From Brevibacterium sp. W7.2 (GTDB lineage Bacteria > Actinomycetota > Actinomycetes > Actinomycetales > Brevibacteriaceae), in contig NZ_CP073089.1 in the NCBI RefSeq assembly GCF_018137945.1, positions 3,038,001 through 3,102,000 on the forward strand: 64,000 nt of DNA. The letters run 5' to 3'. Numbering within the stretch: position 1 is the first letter of the stretch; each line of letters begins with the position of its first letter. This document shows positions 8,544 through 17,362 of this stretch, piece by piece. Below the pieces are notes generated by a model. It ran no database searches. It was not told the origin of the DNA and was given only the letters and a program-made list of their open reading frames with translations. Made by a program: the position numbers and the translations under genes.

Positions 8544-9856
8544 TGTCCCCACCGGAGACCGCGGCGCCGACTGCCGGCGGTACCGACCGCGACCACCGGA
8601 GCACCGCCGAGGCGGCGGCTCGGGTGGTCGCGGCGACGTGGCGGATCGAGGCGGCGAAGATCATCGCGTCCCTGACCCGCCATGTCGGCGATTTCGGGTT
8701 CGCCGAGGATCTCGCGCAGGAGGCCGTGGCCGAGGCGCTGAGTGCGTGGCCGGAGGCGGGGATCCCCGCGAACCCCGCCGGCTGGCTGATGACCGTGGCC
8801 AAACGCCGGGCGATCGACACGTGGCGGCGGCAGGAGCGCTTCGCCGAGCGGATCGCCGCCCTCGGAGAGGATCTCGAGGACGAGCAGGAGACGACGGCGA
8901 CCGCCCTGCCGTGGGATCCCGATGCCATCGACGACGACGTGCTGCGCCTCATCTTCATCTCGTGCCATCCCGTGCTCTCCCGGGAGGCGCAGCTCGCGCT
9001 CACCCTCCGGGTCGTCGGCGGGCTGACGAGCGAGGAGATCGCCCGGGCGTTCCTCCTTCCCGTTCCGACGATCCAGCAGCGCATCGTCCGCGCGAAGAAG
9101 GCGCTGGCCGCCGCCGAGGTCCCCTTCGAGCTGCCGCCGGCGAACGCCTGGCCGGGCCGGATCACCGGGGTGCTCGCCGTCCTCTATCTCATGTTCTCCG
9201 AGGGCCACGTGGCGACCTCGGGTCCGGACTGGATGAAGCCGGAGCTGTCGCTCGATGCCCTGCGACTGACCCGCATCACCGCGGGTCTCCTGCCGCGGGA
9301 GGCCGAGGTCCACGGACTCGTCGCCCTCATGGCGCTGACGGCCGCGCGCTTCCCCGCCCGGCTCGGCCCCGACCGCGAACCCGTCCTTCTGGCCGACCAG
9401 GACCGCACGCGCTGGGATCGGTCGCTCATCCGCCTCGGCGAGGCCTCGCTGACGACGGCGCTGACCCTGCGCGAGACCCGCGGAACGTACACGCTGCAGG
9501 CGGAGATCGCCGCCGTCCATGCGCGAGCGCGGACGCTCGCGGACACGGACTGGGAGCGCATCGCCGCCCTCTACGGCGACCTCGAACTGGCCGCCCCGTC
9601 GGCGATCACGACGCTCAACCGGGCGATCGCCCTCGCTGAGGCCCACGGCCCCGAGGCGGGGCTCGAGTACATCGCCGACCGGGGCGTGACCGCGGCGCTG
9701 CCGAGGTTCCATCATGTGCCGAGCGTGCGCGGTGAGCTCCTCGCCCGGGCCGGACGGAGCGCCGAGGCGGTGGCCGAGTTCGAGCGGGCGGCCGCGCTGG
9801 CGACGAACGACCGGGAGCGGGAGGTGCTGCTGGCGAAGGCGCGCCGGCTGCAGTGA
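8543..9856 (+). CDS. ECF42-type RNA polymerase sigma factor
   Basis: A 437-residue ECF sigma factor, much longer than a normal ECF protein of about 200. Residues about 20-100 are region 2 (DFGFAEDLAQEAVAEAL, NPAGWLMTVAKRRAID), and about 130-185 are region 4 (LRVVGGLTSEEIARAFLLPVPTIQQRIVRAKK). The remaining 240 residues form the C-terminal extension of this group, with the conserved GxLAVLYLMFSEG stretch and TPR-like helices at the end (EAVAEFERAAALATND). ECF42 members lack an anti-sigma factor; the extension is needed for activity. The gene is coupled to the DGPF gene, and an ECF42-like promoter lies upstream of both. The inducing signal is not evident. Confidence 0.9.
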   Translation: MSPPETAAPTAGGTDRDHRSTAEAAARVVAATWRIEAAKIIASLTRHVGDFGFAEDLAQEAVAEALSAWPEAGIPANPAGWLMTVAKRRAIDTWRRQERFAERIAALGEDLEDEQETTATALPWDPDAIDDDVLRLIFISCHPVLSREAQLALTLRVVGGLTSEEIARAFLLPVPTIQQRIVRAKKALAAAEVPFELPPANAWPGRITGVLAVLYLMFSEGHVATSGPDWMKPELSLDALRLTRITAGLLPREAEVHGLVALMALTAARFPARLGPDREPVLLADQDRTRWDRSLIRLGEASLTTALTLRETRGTYTLQAEIAAVHARARTLADTDWERIAALYGDLELAAPSAITTLNRAIALAEAHGPEAGLEYIADRGVTAALPRFHHVPSVRGELLARAGRSAEAVAEFERAAALATNDREREVLLAKARRLQ

Positions 9857-9877
9857 TCGACCTCGCACGCGCTCATT

Positions 9878-9907
9878 TTGTCCGCAGCCCGCGACCTCGC
9901 CTAGACT
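9878..9907 (+). promoter_or_regulatory. Promoter of SRP RNA
   Basis: TTGTCC at 9878-9883 and TAGACT at 9902-9907 with an 18-bp spacer stand just before the predicted 5' end of the SRP RNA. Confidence 0.65.
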
Positions 9908-9911
9908 GGTC

Positions 9912-10008
9912 GGTGGCTCCCCGTGCGGCGTCATCTTGTGAACTCCCCCAGGGCCGGAAGGCAGCAAGGGTAAGCGAGCTCTGGCGGGTGCACGGGGAGT
10001 CCTTCGAT
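9912..10008 (+). ncRNA. ffs: Signal recognition particle RNA, 4.5S type
   Basis: The conserved domain IV is present with GCCGGAAGGCAGCAAGGG (from 9953), which holds the tetraloop and the asymmetric loop bound by Ffh. The outer arms GGCTCCCCGTGC (9915-9926) and GCACGGGGAGTCC (9990-10002) close the long hairpin. The length of about 90-97 nt and the absence of an Alu domain are normal for this class. The exact ends are estimated. Confidence 0.95.
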
Positions 10009-10179
10009 TCCCCTCCACATCACGATTCCACAACTCCCTGACGCACCGATTCCCCAGGTGAGAGGCGTTAAGCGGAATTCCACGCGGGCTTTGTCACGCA
10101 TTCTCAATACTTTCGTGATTTCGCATCAATAGCATTGATTCCGCTCCCCTTCTCTGTCTTCCGAACGAGGTTCCCTGTT

Positions 10180-11661
10180 TTGTCACGCACGAAGATCTCC
10201 GGGGCGATCGCCGCCGTCTCCGCTCTGGCCCTCCTCGCCGCCTGCACCCCGTCGAGCTCCGACCCCTCTGACACCCGTGAGGACTCGACGTCCGCCGAGG
10301 TCTCCCCCGCACCCGAGTTCCGCATCGGCACCGTCGCCGACAGCGCTGCCTCCGAAGCGGATGACTCCGCCGAGGCGGACGGTTCCGAGGCGAGCGCCTC
10401 CCCGACCGCGACCGGCAGTTCCGTCGGCGAGACCGTGCAGACCGGTGCCGACATCGACGTCGACTCCGGCAAGCGCCTCGTCCTCAGCGTCGACGGCGCG
10501 GTGCTCAAGGACGTCAGCCTCGTCGATCCCGACCACCCGAGGATCGCCGTCGATCCCGGCACCTTCGTCGACGCCGCCGGCACGGAACTCGAGAGCGAAG
10601 GCGACCCGACCGCCGGGGGACTCACCTCACCGGAGGACACGGACGCGCCGTCCCCGTCGGCCACCTCGGCGCCGGAGTCGTCGGAGAGCCCGTCGACCGC
10701 CTCGGCGCCGAATGACGCCGACACCGTGACGGCACCGGACAGCGCAGCGGGGTGGACCTCGGACTTCGATCTCGTCGCCGACAGCACGTACGAGGTGAGC
10801 GCGACGGCGACGACGCCCGATGGCAAGGACCACGACTTCGAGGCCACGGCCACGGTCGCTGCGGCCGACGGTGAGCCGATGACGATGCGCACCGTGCTCT
10901 CCGACGACCAGACCGTCGGGGTCGCAGCGCCCATCGTCCTCACCTTCGGGTCGACGGTCGCGAAGGAGTACCGGGACGATGTCGAGCATCGGCTCTCCGT
11001 CGACGTCACCGACGAGGACGGGAAGAAGCGCGAGGTCGAAGGGTCGTGGGCATGGCTGCCGAACGATCCGGAGTCGCGTCTCCACTTCCGCCCGAAGGAG
11101 TACTGGCCCGCGTACTCGAAGGTCTCCGTCGATGCGCCGGTGAAGAACGTGCCGATGGCCGATGGCCGCATCGGCGCCAATGATCTCACCCTGGATTTCG
11201 AGATCGGCCGTGAGCAGGTCACCGAGGCGAGCGCGAAGACCCATCGCATGACGGTCACCCGCGACGGCAAGGAGGTCATGGACTTCCCGACGTCGCTCGG
11301 CTCGGCGAAGGCGCCGTCGTACAACGGCACGCATGTCGTCATGTCGAAGCACGCGAACTACACGATGACCTCGGCGCGGTGGGGCTACACGACCCCGGTG
11401 CAGTGGGCCGTGCGGATCCACAACAACGGCGAGTTCGTCCATGCCGCCCCGTGGTCGGCCGGCGTCCAGGGGTCGCAGAACGTCTCCCACGGGTGCATCA
11501 ACTTAACGACGCAGCGGGCGAAGGAGTACTACGACTCCGCGATCTACGGGGATCCGGTCATCATCAAGGACTCCTCGGTCGACCTGTCGACCGAGGACAG
11601 CGACATCTCGGACTGGGTGTACTCCTGGGACGAATGGAAGAAGCTGAGCGCGCTGAGCTGA
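10180..11661 (+). CDS. L,D-transpeptidase lipoprotein (YkuD domain)
   Basis: A 493-residue secreted enzyme that makes 3-3 cross-links in peptidoglycan. TTG at 10180 is preferred: it follows CGAGG and gives a clean lipoprotein signal ending LLAAC, with Cys22 as the lipid anchor. An upstream TTG at 10135 would add 15 residues. A Ser/Asp/Glu-rich low-complexity stretch (about 24-210) acts as a spacer. It is followed by an Ig-like domain (about 235-345) as in mycobacterial Ldt proteins, and a YkuD domain with the catalytic motif SHGCINL, Cys439. The usual residue after I is R, and N here is a known variant. The stop overlaps the start of the MarR-type gene (TGATG), suggesting co-expression. Confidence 0.92.
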   Translation: MSRTKISGAIAAVSALALLAACTPSSSDPSDTREDSTSAEVSPAPEFRIGTVADSAASEADDSAEADGSEASASPTATGSSVGETVQTGADIDVDSGKRLVLSVDGAVLKDVSLVDPDHPRIAVDPGTFVDAAGTELESEGDPTAGGLTSPEDTDAPSPSATSAPESSESPSTASAPNDADTVTAPDSAAGWTSDFDLVADSTYEVSATATTPDGKDHDFEATATVAAADGEPMTMRTVLSDDQTVGVAAPIVLTFGSTVAKEYRDDVEHRLSVDVTDEDGKKREVEGSWAWLPNDPESRLHFRPKEYWPAYSKVSVDAPVKNVPMADGRIGANDLTLDFEIGREQVTEASAKTHRMTVTRDGKEVMDFPTSLGSAKAPSYNGTHVVMSKHANYTMTSARWGYTTPVQWAVRIHNNGEFVHAAPWSAGVQGSQNVSHGCINLTTQRAKEYYDSAIYGDPVIIKDSSVDLSTEDSDISDWVYSWDEWKKLSALS

Positions 11662-12191
11662 TGTCCGACGACAGTACCGCAGGCCGCGCTTTCCGGATCG
11701 AGTTCAGCACCCGTTTCGGCACGATGTGGGCGATGTCGGGGGCCTCGGTCCTCGAGGGCCGGATCGCCGGCTACCTGCTCCTCGACTCCTCCGGCGGGGT
11801 GACCGCGGCCGAGCTGACCGAGGCCCTCGGCATCAGTGCGGGCACCGTGTCGACGGCGACCCGCCGCCTCGTCGACTCCGGCTTCGTCCGCCGGGTGCGC
11901 CGTCCGGGGACCCGGGCGGACCGGTTCATCATGGACGAGGATGTGTGGGCGGGCTTCCTCGAGCGCGAGTATGCCTACCTGCGCGCCCAGCGCAGCCTTG
12001 CCGCCTCGGCGCTCGAGCGCGTCGCCCCGGGCACGGACGCCCATGCCCGGGTGACGAACATGCACGACTACATGTCGTGGCTCATCGACGACGTCGACCT
12101 CGCTGCGGCGTGGGAGACGCACAAAGCCGCGCTCACGCAAGCGCGATCCCCTCGAGCTCGACGAGCTGGCCGGGCACCGCAAGCCGACTGA
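11661..12191 (+). CDS. GbsR/MarR-type transcriptional regulator
   Basis: A 176-residue winged-helix protein. Residues about 10-85 hold the DNA-binding part (GRIAGYLLLDSSGGVTAAEL, GISAGTVSTATRRLVDSGFVRRVRRPGTR), which is typical of the GbsR-like branch of MarR. Helices that probably dimerise follow. The last 20 residues are Arg/Ala-rich and overlap the end of the convergent ridA gene by 59 bp, so the C terminus may be a recent extension after loss of an earlier stop. Coupling to the transpeptidase gene suggests control of cell-wall or efflux genes, but the target is unknown. Confidence 0.82.
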   Translation: MSDDSTAGRAFRIEFSTRFGTMWAMSGASVLEGRIAGYLLLDSSGGVTAAELTEALGISAGTVSTATRRLVDSGFVRRVRRPGTRADRFIMDEDVWAGFLEREYAYLRAQRSLAASALERVAPGTDAHARVTNMHDYMSWLIDDVDLAAAWETHKAALTQARSPRARRAGRAPQAD

Positions 12192-12528
12192 CCTCGAGCA
12201 TCGTCGTCGTGGGGGCGACGCCTGCCGCGGCGAGGCGCCCGGCGAGCTCCCCGTAGTGCGGGAAGAGCCCGTCGATGTCGGTCGTGTGGACGTTGAGCTG
12301 CACAAGATCGCTCAACCCCATGCCCGCTGCGGCGAGGACGGCTTCGACATTGTCGAGGCTGAGGCGCAGCTGTGCGGCGATGTCGCCCTCATGCTGGGGT
12401 CGGCCCTCGGCGTCCATGGCCGTCTGACCGGAGATGAAGAGGGTGCGGGCGGGCCCGGTGACAAGCTCGCCCTGATTGAAGCCGAGCTCGGTCGACCAGG
12501 TGACGGGATTGACTGCCGTGCGGTCCAT
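12133..12528 (-). CDS. RidA-family protein
   Basis: A 131-residue protein of the RidA/YjgF/UK114 family. It shows the family pattern GPARTLFISGQTAMDAEGRP near residues 25-45, a helix with LRLSLDNVEAVLAAAG and the end VPGQLVELEGIAL. The Arg that binds the carboxylate in true RidA enamine deaminases (near residue 105) is not obvious: the stretch reads TMLEVSRLAVPGQLVEL, with R as a candidate. ATG at 12528 follows AGGAGG. It is divergent from the WYL regulator, with 107 bp between them. Confidence 0.85.
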   Translation of the reverse strand: MDRTAVNPVTWSTELGFNQGELVTGPARTLFISGQTAMDAEGRPQHEGDIAAQLRLSLDNVEAVLAAAGMGLSDLVQLNVHTTDIDGLFPHYGELAGRLAAAGVAPTTTMLEVSRLAVPGQLVELEGIALA

Positions 12529-12635
12529 CGTTCCTCCTGAAGGTGGGTGTGAGGACGCCGTGGTCGACGCCCCGTCCCTCAAGGCTGTCCGACAATCACG
12601 ACATCTCCTGTCAGGTATTCGCATAGAGTGACGAC

Positions 12636-13709
12636 ATGCGTGCGGACCGGCTCGTCTCCCTCGTCCTCCTGCTGCGGCAGCGGGGCCGACTGTCGGCGCA
12701 GACGCTCGCCCGCGAACTCGAGGTCTCGACGCGCACGGTGCTGCGCGACATCGACGCGCTCTCGGCCGCAGGCGTGCCCGTCTATGCCGAGCGGGGTCGG
12801 CACGGCGGCTTCTCCCTTCTGCCCGGCTTCCGCACCGAGCTCACCGGCCTGCGCCACGATGAGGCGCTCGCGCTGCTCACCGCCGGTCTCCCCCGCGGCG
12901 AGGAGCTGTTCGGGCTAGCTCCGGCTCTCGGCTCGGGGATGCGCAAACTCGTCGACGCGCTGCCGGAGAGTCACCGCTCCCAGGCGACGACGGTGAGCGA
13001 GCGGATCCTCATCGACCCCGACATCGACCTCCTCGCCAGGCCCCGCGCATCGGAGACGGTGCCGGCCGAGGTGCTCGAGTCCGTTCGCCTCGGTGTGCTC
13101 CGCGGCCGCAGGCTCCGGCTCCTCTATCGGTCCGCGGGAGGCTCACCCGAGCGCTCACCGAGGTGGCGCATCGTCGATCCGGTCGGACTCGTCTCCGCGC
13201 GGGGTCGGGGGTATCTCCTCGCCCTGGCCGGCGGGGAGGATCGGACGTACCGGCTGTCGCGGATCCAGGCCGCTGAACTCCTCGCCGAGGTGGCCGACCG
13301 CCCCGAGACCGTCGACCTGCCGGCGCTGTGGCGCGAGCGCAGCGAGCGCTTCCGCACGGCCGGTGACACCGTCGAGGTGACGGTGCGGACGTCAGGCGCC
13401 GGCGCCGCGGCCCTGCGCGCGACGGCGATCGACCTCGGTCGGGCGCGGCCGGTCGAGCAGCGGCCTCCCGGGCAGAGCACGGTCGCAGGCGGTGAACTCG
13501 ACCTCACCGTGACCTTCCAGGATGCCGAGCACGCGATCTGGGCGCTGTGGCAGCTCGGGCCCGATGCCGAGGTCATCGCCCCGGACGACATCCGGGACCA
13601 CCTCGGCGATCGGGCCCGAGCGATGGCGGCGCGCTATCTTACTTCTGCACCTTCTCAACGGCGGCGTCGATCATCGGGACGTAGCGCTCGAGCGCCCAGG
13701 GCACGGTGA
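12636..13709 (+). CDS. YafY-type HTH/WYL-domain regulator
   Basis: A 357-residue transcription factor. Residues 1-60 form a DeoR-like helix-turn-helix (MRADRLVSLVLLLRQRGRL, LEVSTRTVLRDIDALSAAGVP, followed by ERGRHGGF). Residues about 140-215 are the WYL domain (GRRLRLLYRSAGG, WRIVDPVGLVSARGRGYLLA, TYRLSRI), which probably binds a ligand or nucleic acid, and a WCX-type C-terminal part follows. The last 25 residues are a Ser/Arg-rich run that overlaps the convergent iron-binding-protein gene by 71 bp and is unlikely to be functional. It likely regulates itself and the divergent ridA gene. Confidence 0.88.
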   Translation: MRADRLVSLVLLLRQRGRLSAQTLARELEVSTRTVLRDIDALSAAGVPVYAERGRHGGFSLLPGFRTELTGLRHDEALALLTAGLPRGEELFGLAPALGSGMRKLVDALPESHRSQATTVSERILIDPDIDLLARPRASETVPAEVLESVRLGVLRGRRLRLLYRSAGGSPERSPRWRIVDPVGLVSARGRGYLLALAGGEDRTYRLSRIQAAELLAEVADRPETVDLPALWRERSERFRTAGDTVEVTVRTSGAGAAALRATAIDLGRARPVEQRPPGQSTVAGGELDLTVTFQDAEHAIWALWQLGPDAEVIAPDDIRDHLGDRARAMAARYLTSAPSQRRRRSSGRSARAPRAR

Positions 13710-14667
13710 GCGGGTTGATGATCGAGGACGCGGTGACGAACGACTGGTCCTCAGGGGCGACGACGGCACCGGCCTTGATCGCGGGAATGTTCGCGTACAC
13801 GCTCTGCCCCTCGATCTCCTTGCGGCTCGCAGGATCCGAGTAGAACGTGAAGATGAGGTCGGAGTTGTTGAGCTTGTCGGCATTCTCCAGACCGATGAGC
13901 GCGGAATCGGTGCCCGGCGCATCGTAGTCGGCGCGCAGCTCCTCGGCGATGGGATCGGGGGTGAGACCGAGCGCCGAGACCATGGCCACGCGCTGCTCCT
14001 GCGGGTAGAAGACGCCGAGGGTGCCCGGGCCGTCGTTGTAGATGAAGGAGAAGGTGAGGTCCTTGTACTCATCGCGCTTGGCGCTGTCGAGCTGGCTCTG
14101 CACGTCCTCGACGAGCTGCTGCGACTCCTCTTCCTGCCCGAGCGCCTTGCCGATCGTCGTGATCTGGTCGTCCCATTCGATCGTCCACGGCTGCTCCGGG
14201 TAGGCGACCGTCGGGGCGATCGCGTCGAGCTGCTCGTACTGGTCGGCGGTGATGCCCGACCATGGGGCGAGGATGACGTCGGGTTCGAGCGAGGCGATCT
14301 TCTCGACGTCGAGTTCGGTCGCGCCCTGGAACTGCTCGGGCAGTTCGTCGCCGCGCTCCTGGACGGCCTCGTAGATCCACGGCATGTAGCCGGTGTCATC
14401 GCTGCCCCACGCGTACTCCTCCATGCCGACCGGCGTCTTGCCGAGGGCGATCGCGGTCTCCGTCGACCCCTGTCCGAGCGTGACGACGCGCTGCGGCTCC
14501 TCCTCGATGACGGCTTGGCCGAGTGCGTGTTCGATCGTCACCGGGGTGAAGTCCGAGGACGCGGTGGCCTCCGACGCCGAGGAGTCTGTGCTGCATGCGC
14601 TCGCGGTGAACGCGAGTGCGACGATGGTGCCCGCGGCGAGTGCCCGGCGCGCGAATGGAATCGACAT
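13639..14667 (-). CDS. Iron-siderophore ABC transporter binding lipoprotein
   Basis: A 342-residue class III (FecB/FhuD-type) binding protein. The signal peptide ends LAFTASAC, so it is a lipoprotein. The mature part shows PQRVVTLGQGSTETAIALGKTPVGM, then LEPDVILAPWSGITADQYEQL and APTVAYPEQPW, the standard pattern of ferric-siderophore binders. ATG at 14667 follows AAAGGGCAGGG. No permease or ATPase gene is beside it, so it must work with a transporter encoded elsewhere. A likely IdeR/DmdR iron box lies 49-67 bp upstream. The siderophore type cannot be told from the sequence. Confidence 0.92.
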   Translation of the reverse strand: MSIPFARRALAAGTIVALAFTASACSTDSSASEATASSDFTPVTIEHALGQAVIEEEPQRVVTLGQGSTETAIALGKTPVGMEEYAWGSDDTGYMPWIYEAVQERGDELPEQFQGATELDVEKIASLEPDVILAPWSGITADQYEQLDAIAPTVAYPEQPWTIEWDDQITTIGKALGQEEESQQLVEDVQSQLDSAKRDEYKDLTFSFIYNDGPGTLGVFYPQEQRVAMVSALGLTPDPIAEELRADYDAPGTDSALIGLENADKLNNSDLIFTFYSDPASRKEIEGQSVYANIPAIKAGAVVAPEDQSFVTASSIINPLTVPWALERYVPMIDAAVEKVQK

Positions 14668-14715
14668 CCCTGCCCTTTCGACAGTGGTGGACCGCGACGC
14701 GGTCCGTGTGCTTGA

Positions 14716-14734
14716 CAAGGACAGCCTAACTTAA
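14716..14734 (-). promoter_or_regulatory. Putative IdeR/DtxR iron box
   Basis: Read on the minus strand, TTAAGTTAGGCTGTCCTTG matches the iron-box consensus TTAGGTTAGGCTAACCTAA at 14 of 19 positions. It sits just upstream of the siderophore-binding-protein gene, as expected for iron-dependent repression. Confidence 0.6.
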
Positions 14735-14922
14735 GTTTTCAAGAGAATTGAAACCCCGGCCGTCATCGACTCAGCTTTTTGCCAGCTGACACCCGGATAA
14801 TCGTGCTCAGCCGTTGCCACAGTCTCTTTCGGAAGGAACATGGACGACTATCGAAGTCCCGGCTGGGACATCACTTCGCACCACACTCGACAACTTCATC
14901 CTGCAGAGGCAGGTGGCCGACG

Positions 14923-16269
14923 ATGACCTGGCTGCTCTCTCTGCTCATCGGCCTCATCGTCGTTCTCCTCATCACGGTGGCCACCGGCTACTTCGTGGCC
15001 CAGGAGTTCGCCTACATGGCCGTCGACCGCTCCCGCCTCGCGGCCAGATCCGCTGGAGGCGATCGCGCCGCTGATCGCGCGCTGGGCATCACTCGCCGCA
15101 CCTCCTTCATGCTCTCGGGCGCACAGCTCGGCATCACCGTGACGGGTCTGCTCGTCGGCTACGTCGCCGAGCCGCTCATCGGCACCGCCGTCGGCGAAGC
15201 CCTCGGCGGCACCCCGATCCCGACCGGCACCGGCGTCCTCATCGGCACCGTGCTCGCGCTCGTCGTCTCGACGATCATCCAGATGCTCTTCGGCGAGCTC
15301 TTCCCGAAGAACCTCGCGATCGCCCGCCCCGAAGCCCTGGCGCTGTGGCTGGCCCGCTCGACCTCGATCTATCTGGCGATCTTCGGGTGGCTCATCAAGA
15401 TCTTCGACGCCTCCTCGAACGCCCTGCTCAAGGTGCTCGGGATCGAACCCGTCCACGACGTCGATCACGCCGTCAACCGGCGCGACCTCAAGCACATCGT
15501 CGCGGAGTCGCGGGAGAGCGGCGACCTCGTCGACGAGGACTCCCTCGTCCTCGACCGCATCCTCGACTTCCCGCAGCAGACCGTCGACCATGCGGTCGTG
15601 CCCCGCTCCCGTGTCGACGTCATCGACGAGGGCACCCCGCTGCGCGAGATCCGTGCGCTCATGCAGACCGGGCACTCCCGCTATCCGGTGCTCTCCGACG
15701 AGGACGAGGTCATCGGCACGATCGACCTCCTCGACGTCATCGCCGCCGACCCGGACGACGCGGATCTCGCGTCGCTGATGAAGGACCCCGTGTTCGTGCC
15801 CGAGTCGCTGCCGCTGCCCGACGCCGTCCGGGTGCTCACCGACAACCACGCCCAGATGGCGTGCGTCGTCGACGAGTTCGGCGGCTTCGCCGGCGTCATC
15901 ACGATGGAGGACCTCGGCGAGGAGATCGTCGGCGACATCGTCGACGAGCACGACGCCGTCGTCGAGGAGATCGTCGAGATCGTGCCCGGCCGCTGGTCGG
16001 CCCCCGGCGTCATCCCGCTCGACGAGGTGGAGCGGGCCCTGCAGCGCGAGCTGCCGGAGACGAGTGCGCAGACCCTGTCCGGTCTCGTCGTCGAGCACGC
16101 CAAGGGCTTCCCGGAGGTCGGAGACCGCTTCGAGATCCCCCTGCCGATCGATCCCGGTGATCTCGCCGGTGCCGAGCCGCCCGTCGCCGAGGTGCTCGCC
16201 GCCGAAGTCGTGGAGGTCGATTCGCACGTGCCCTCCCGCCTGACCGTGACCATCGAGGAGGCCTCATGA
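14923..16269 (+). CDS. CNNM/CorC-family membrane protein with CBS pair
   Basis: A 448-residue protein of the CorC/HlyC-associated family. Residues about 1-190 are the CNNM (DUF21) membrane domain with three or four helices and the motif FGELFPKNLAIARPE. Residues about 215-335 hold two CBS motifs (VPRSRVDVIDEGTPLREIR, TGHSRYPVL), and about 355-440 the CorC_HlyC domain. Relatives transport or regulate Mg2+ or Na+; the old name hemolysin is misleading. ATG at 14923 was chosen because the membrane domain begins there. Upstream in-frame codons lack conservation. It overlaps the next, shorter paralogue by ATGA, so the two probably form a complex. Confidence 0.9.
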   Translation: MTWLLSLLIGLIVVLLITVATGYFVAQEFAYMAVDRSRLAARSAGGDRAADRALGITRRTSFMLSGAQLGITVTGLLVGYVAEPLIGTAVGEALGGTPIPTGTGVLIGTVLALVVSTIIQMLFGELFPKNLAIARPEALALWLARSTSIYLAIFGWLIKIFDASSNALLKVLGIEPVHDVDHAVNRRDLKHIVAESRESGDLVDEDSLVLDRILDFPQQTVDHAVVPRSRVDVIDEGTPLREIRALMQTGHSRYPVLSDEDEVIGTIDLLDVIAADPDDADLASLMKDPVFVPESLPLPDAVRVLTDNHAQMACVVDEFGGFAGVITMEDLGEEIVGDIVDEHDAVVEEIVEIVPGRWSAPGVIPLDEVERALQRELPETSAQTLSGLVVEHAKGFPEVGDRFEIPLPIDPGDLAGAEPPVAEVLAAEVVEVDSHVPSRLTVTIEEAS

Positions 16270-17309
16270 TGAGCAACCCGTGGGTCGTCGCGGCCCTGAC
16301 CATCCTCATCATCGGACTCAGCGCGTTCTTCGTCGCCGTCGAGTTCGCCCTCATCGCGGCCAAGCGCCACCGGCTCGAGGACGCCGCCCCGACGAGCCGT
16401 TCGGCCCGGGCGGCCCTGCGCAGCTCGACCGAGCTCTCGGTGCTGCTCGCCGGCTCCCAGCTCGGCATCACGGCCTGCACCCTGGCCCTCGGTGCGATCA
16501 CGAAGCCCGCCGTCCACTACTGGATCACCCCGATCGCCGAGGCGGCCGGCCTGCCCCTGTGGCTCGCCGACGTCATCGGGTTCGTCCTCGCGCTCGTCAT
16601 CGTCACGTTCCTCCACCTCGTCGTCGGTGAGATGGCGCCGAAGTCGTGGGCCGTGGCCCACCCGGAGCGGTCGGCGATCATGCTCGCCCTGCCGATGCGG
16701 GCGTTCATGTTCGTCACCCGGCCGCTGCTCATCGCGCTCAACAACGCGGCGAACTGGTGCCTCAAGCGCGTCGGCGTCGAACCCGTCGACGAGGTCGACC
16801 AGTCGCACAACCCCGACGATCTGCGGCAGCTGCTCCAGCATTCGGCGCAGGCCGGGACGCTCGAGAAGGACGATTCGGACTCCCTGCTCAGCGCCCTGGC
16901 GCTGTCGAAGCTCACGCTCGACGACCTCGTCGCCGGGCACGGGGCGCCGACGGTCGTCGGCCCCGGAGCCACCGCCGGGGACGTGCGCAGCGCCTCACAC
17001 GAGAAGCGGCACCGCCGCATCCTCGTGCGGTCGGAGGAGAACGGACCCCCGACCCACATGGTCCACGTGCGCGACGTCCTCATGCTCGACGACGCCGACC
17101 CCGTCACCGAGGCGCTGCGACCGGTCACCGTGCTGCCGGGCACGATGACCGTCATTCAGGCGTTCGCCGTGATGAAGGAGGAGGGCTCACAGCTCGCTCT
17201 CGTCGAGCGCGCCGACGGGACGCTCGGTGTCGTCACCGCCACCGACGTGCTCCGCTACCTGCTCTCCGCGGGCGCGGACTCGACCGTCGCCGACGCCCCG
17301 ACGAAATGA
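16266..17309 (+). CDS. Second CNNM/CBS membrane protein
   Basis: A 347-residue paralogue of the preceding gene with the CNNM domain (SAFFVAVEFALIAAKRHRLE, VGEMAPKSWAVAHPE) and a CBS region from about 225. It lacks the CorC_HlyC domain at the end. It starts inside the stop of its partner (ATGA at 16266-16269). Such long/short pairs are common in actinobacteria, where they are thought to be ion exporters or regulators; the ion is not known here. Confidence 0.88.
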   Translation: MMSNPWVVAALTILIIGLSAFFVAVEFALIAAKRHRLEDAAPTSRSARAALRSSTELSVLLAGSQLGITACTLALGAITKPAVHYWITPIAEAAGLPLWLADVIGFVLALVIVTFLHLVVGEMAPKSWAVAHPERSAIMLALPMRAFMFVTRPLLIALNNAANWCLKRVGVEPVDEVDQSHNPDDLRQLLQHSAQAGTLEKDDSDSLLSALALSKLTLDDLVAGHGAPTVVGPGATAGDVRSASHEKRHRRILVRSEENGPPTHMVHVRDVLMLDDADPVTEALRPVTVLPGTMTVIQAFAVMKEEGSQLALVERADGTLGVVTATDVLRYLLSAGADSTVADAPTK

Positions 17310-17346
17310 GTCGGGACTCGGTAACGTGAGTCGGGCTCGGTGACGT
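17308..17346. repeat. Imperfect 19/20-bp tandem repeat
   Basis: Two near copies of GAGTCGGGACTCGGTAACGT follow directly after the CNNM gene stop; the second has lost an A and carries a G for an A. Confidence 0.7.
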
Positions 17347-17362
17347 GAGCTGAGAGTGCTCC

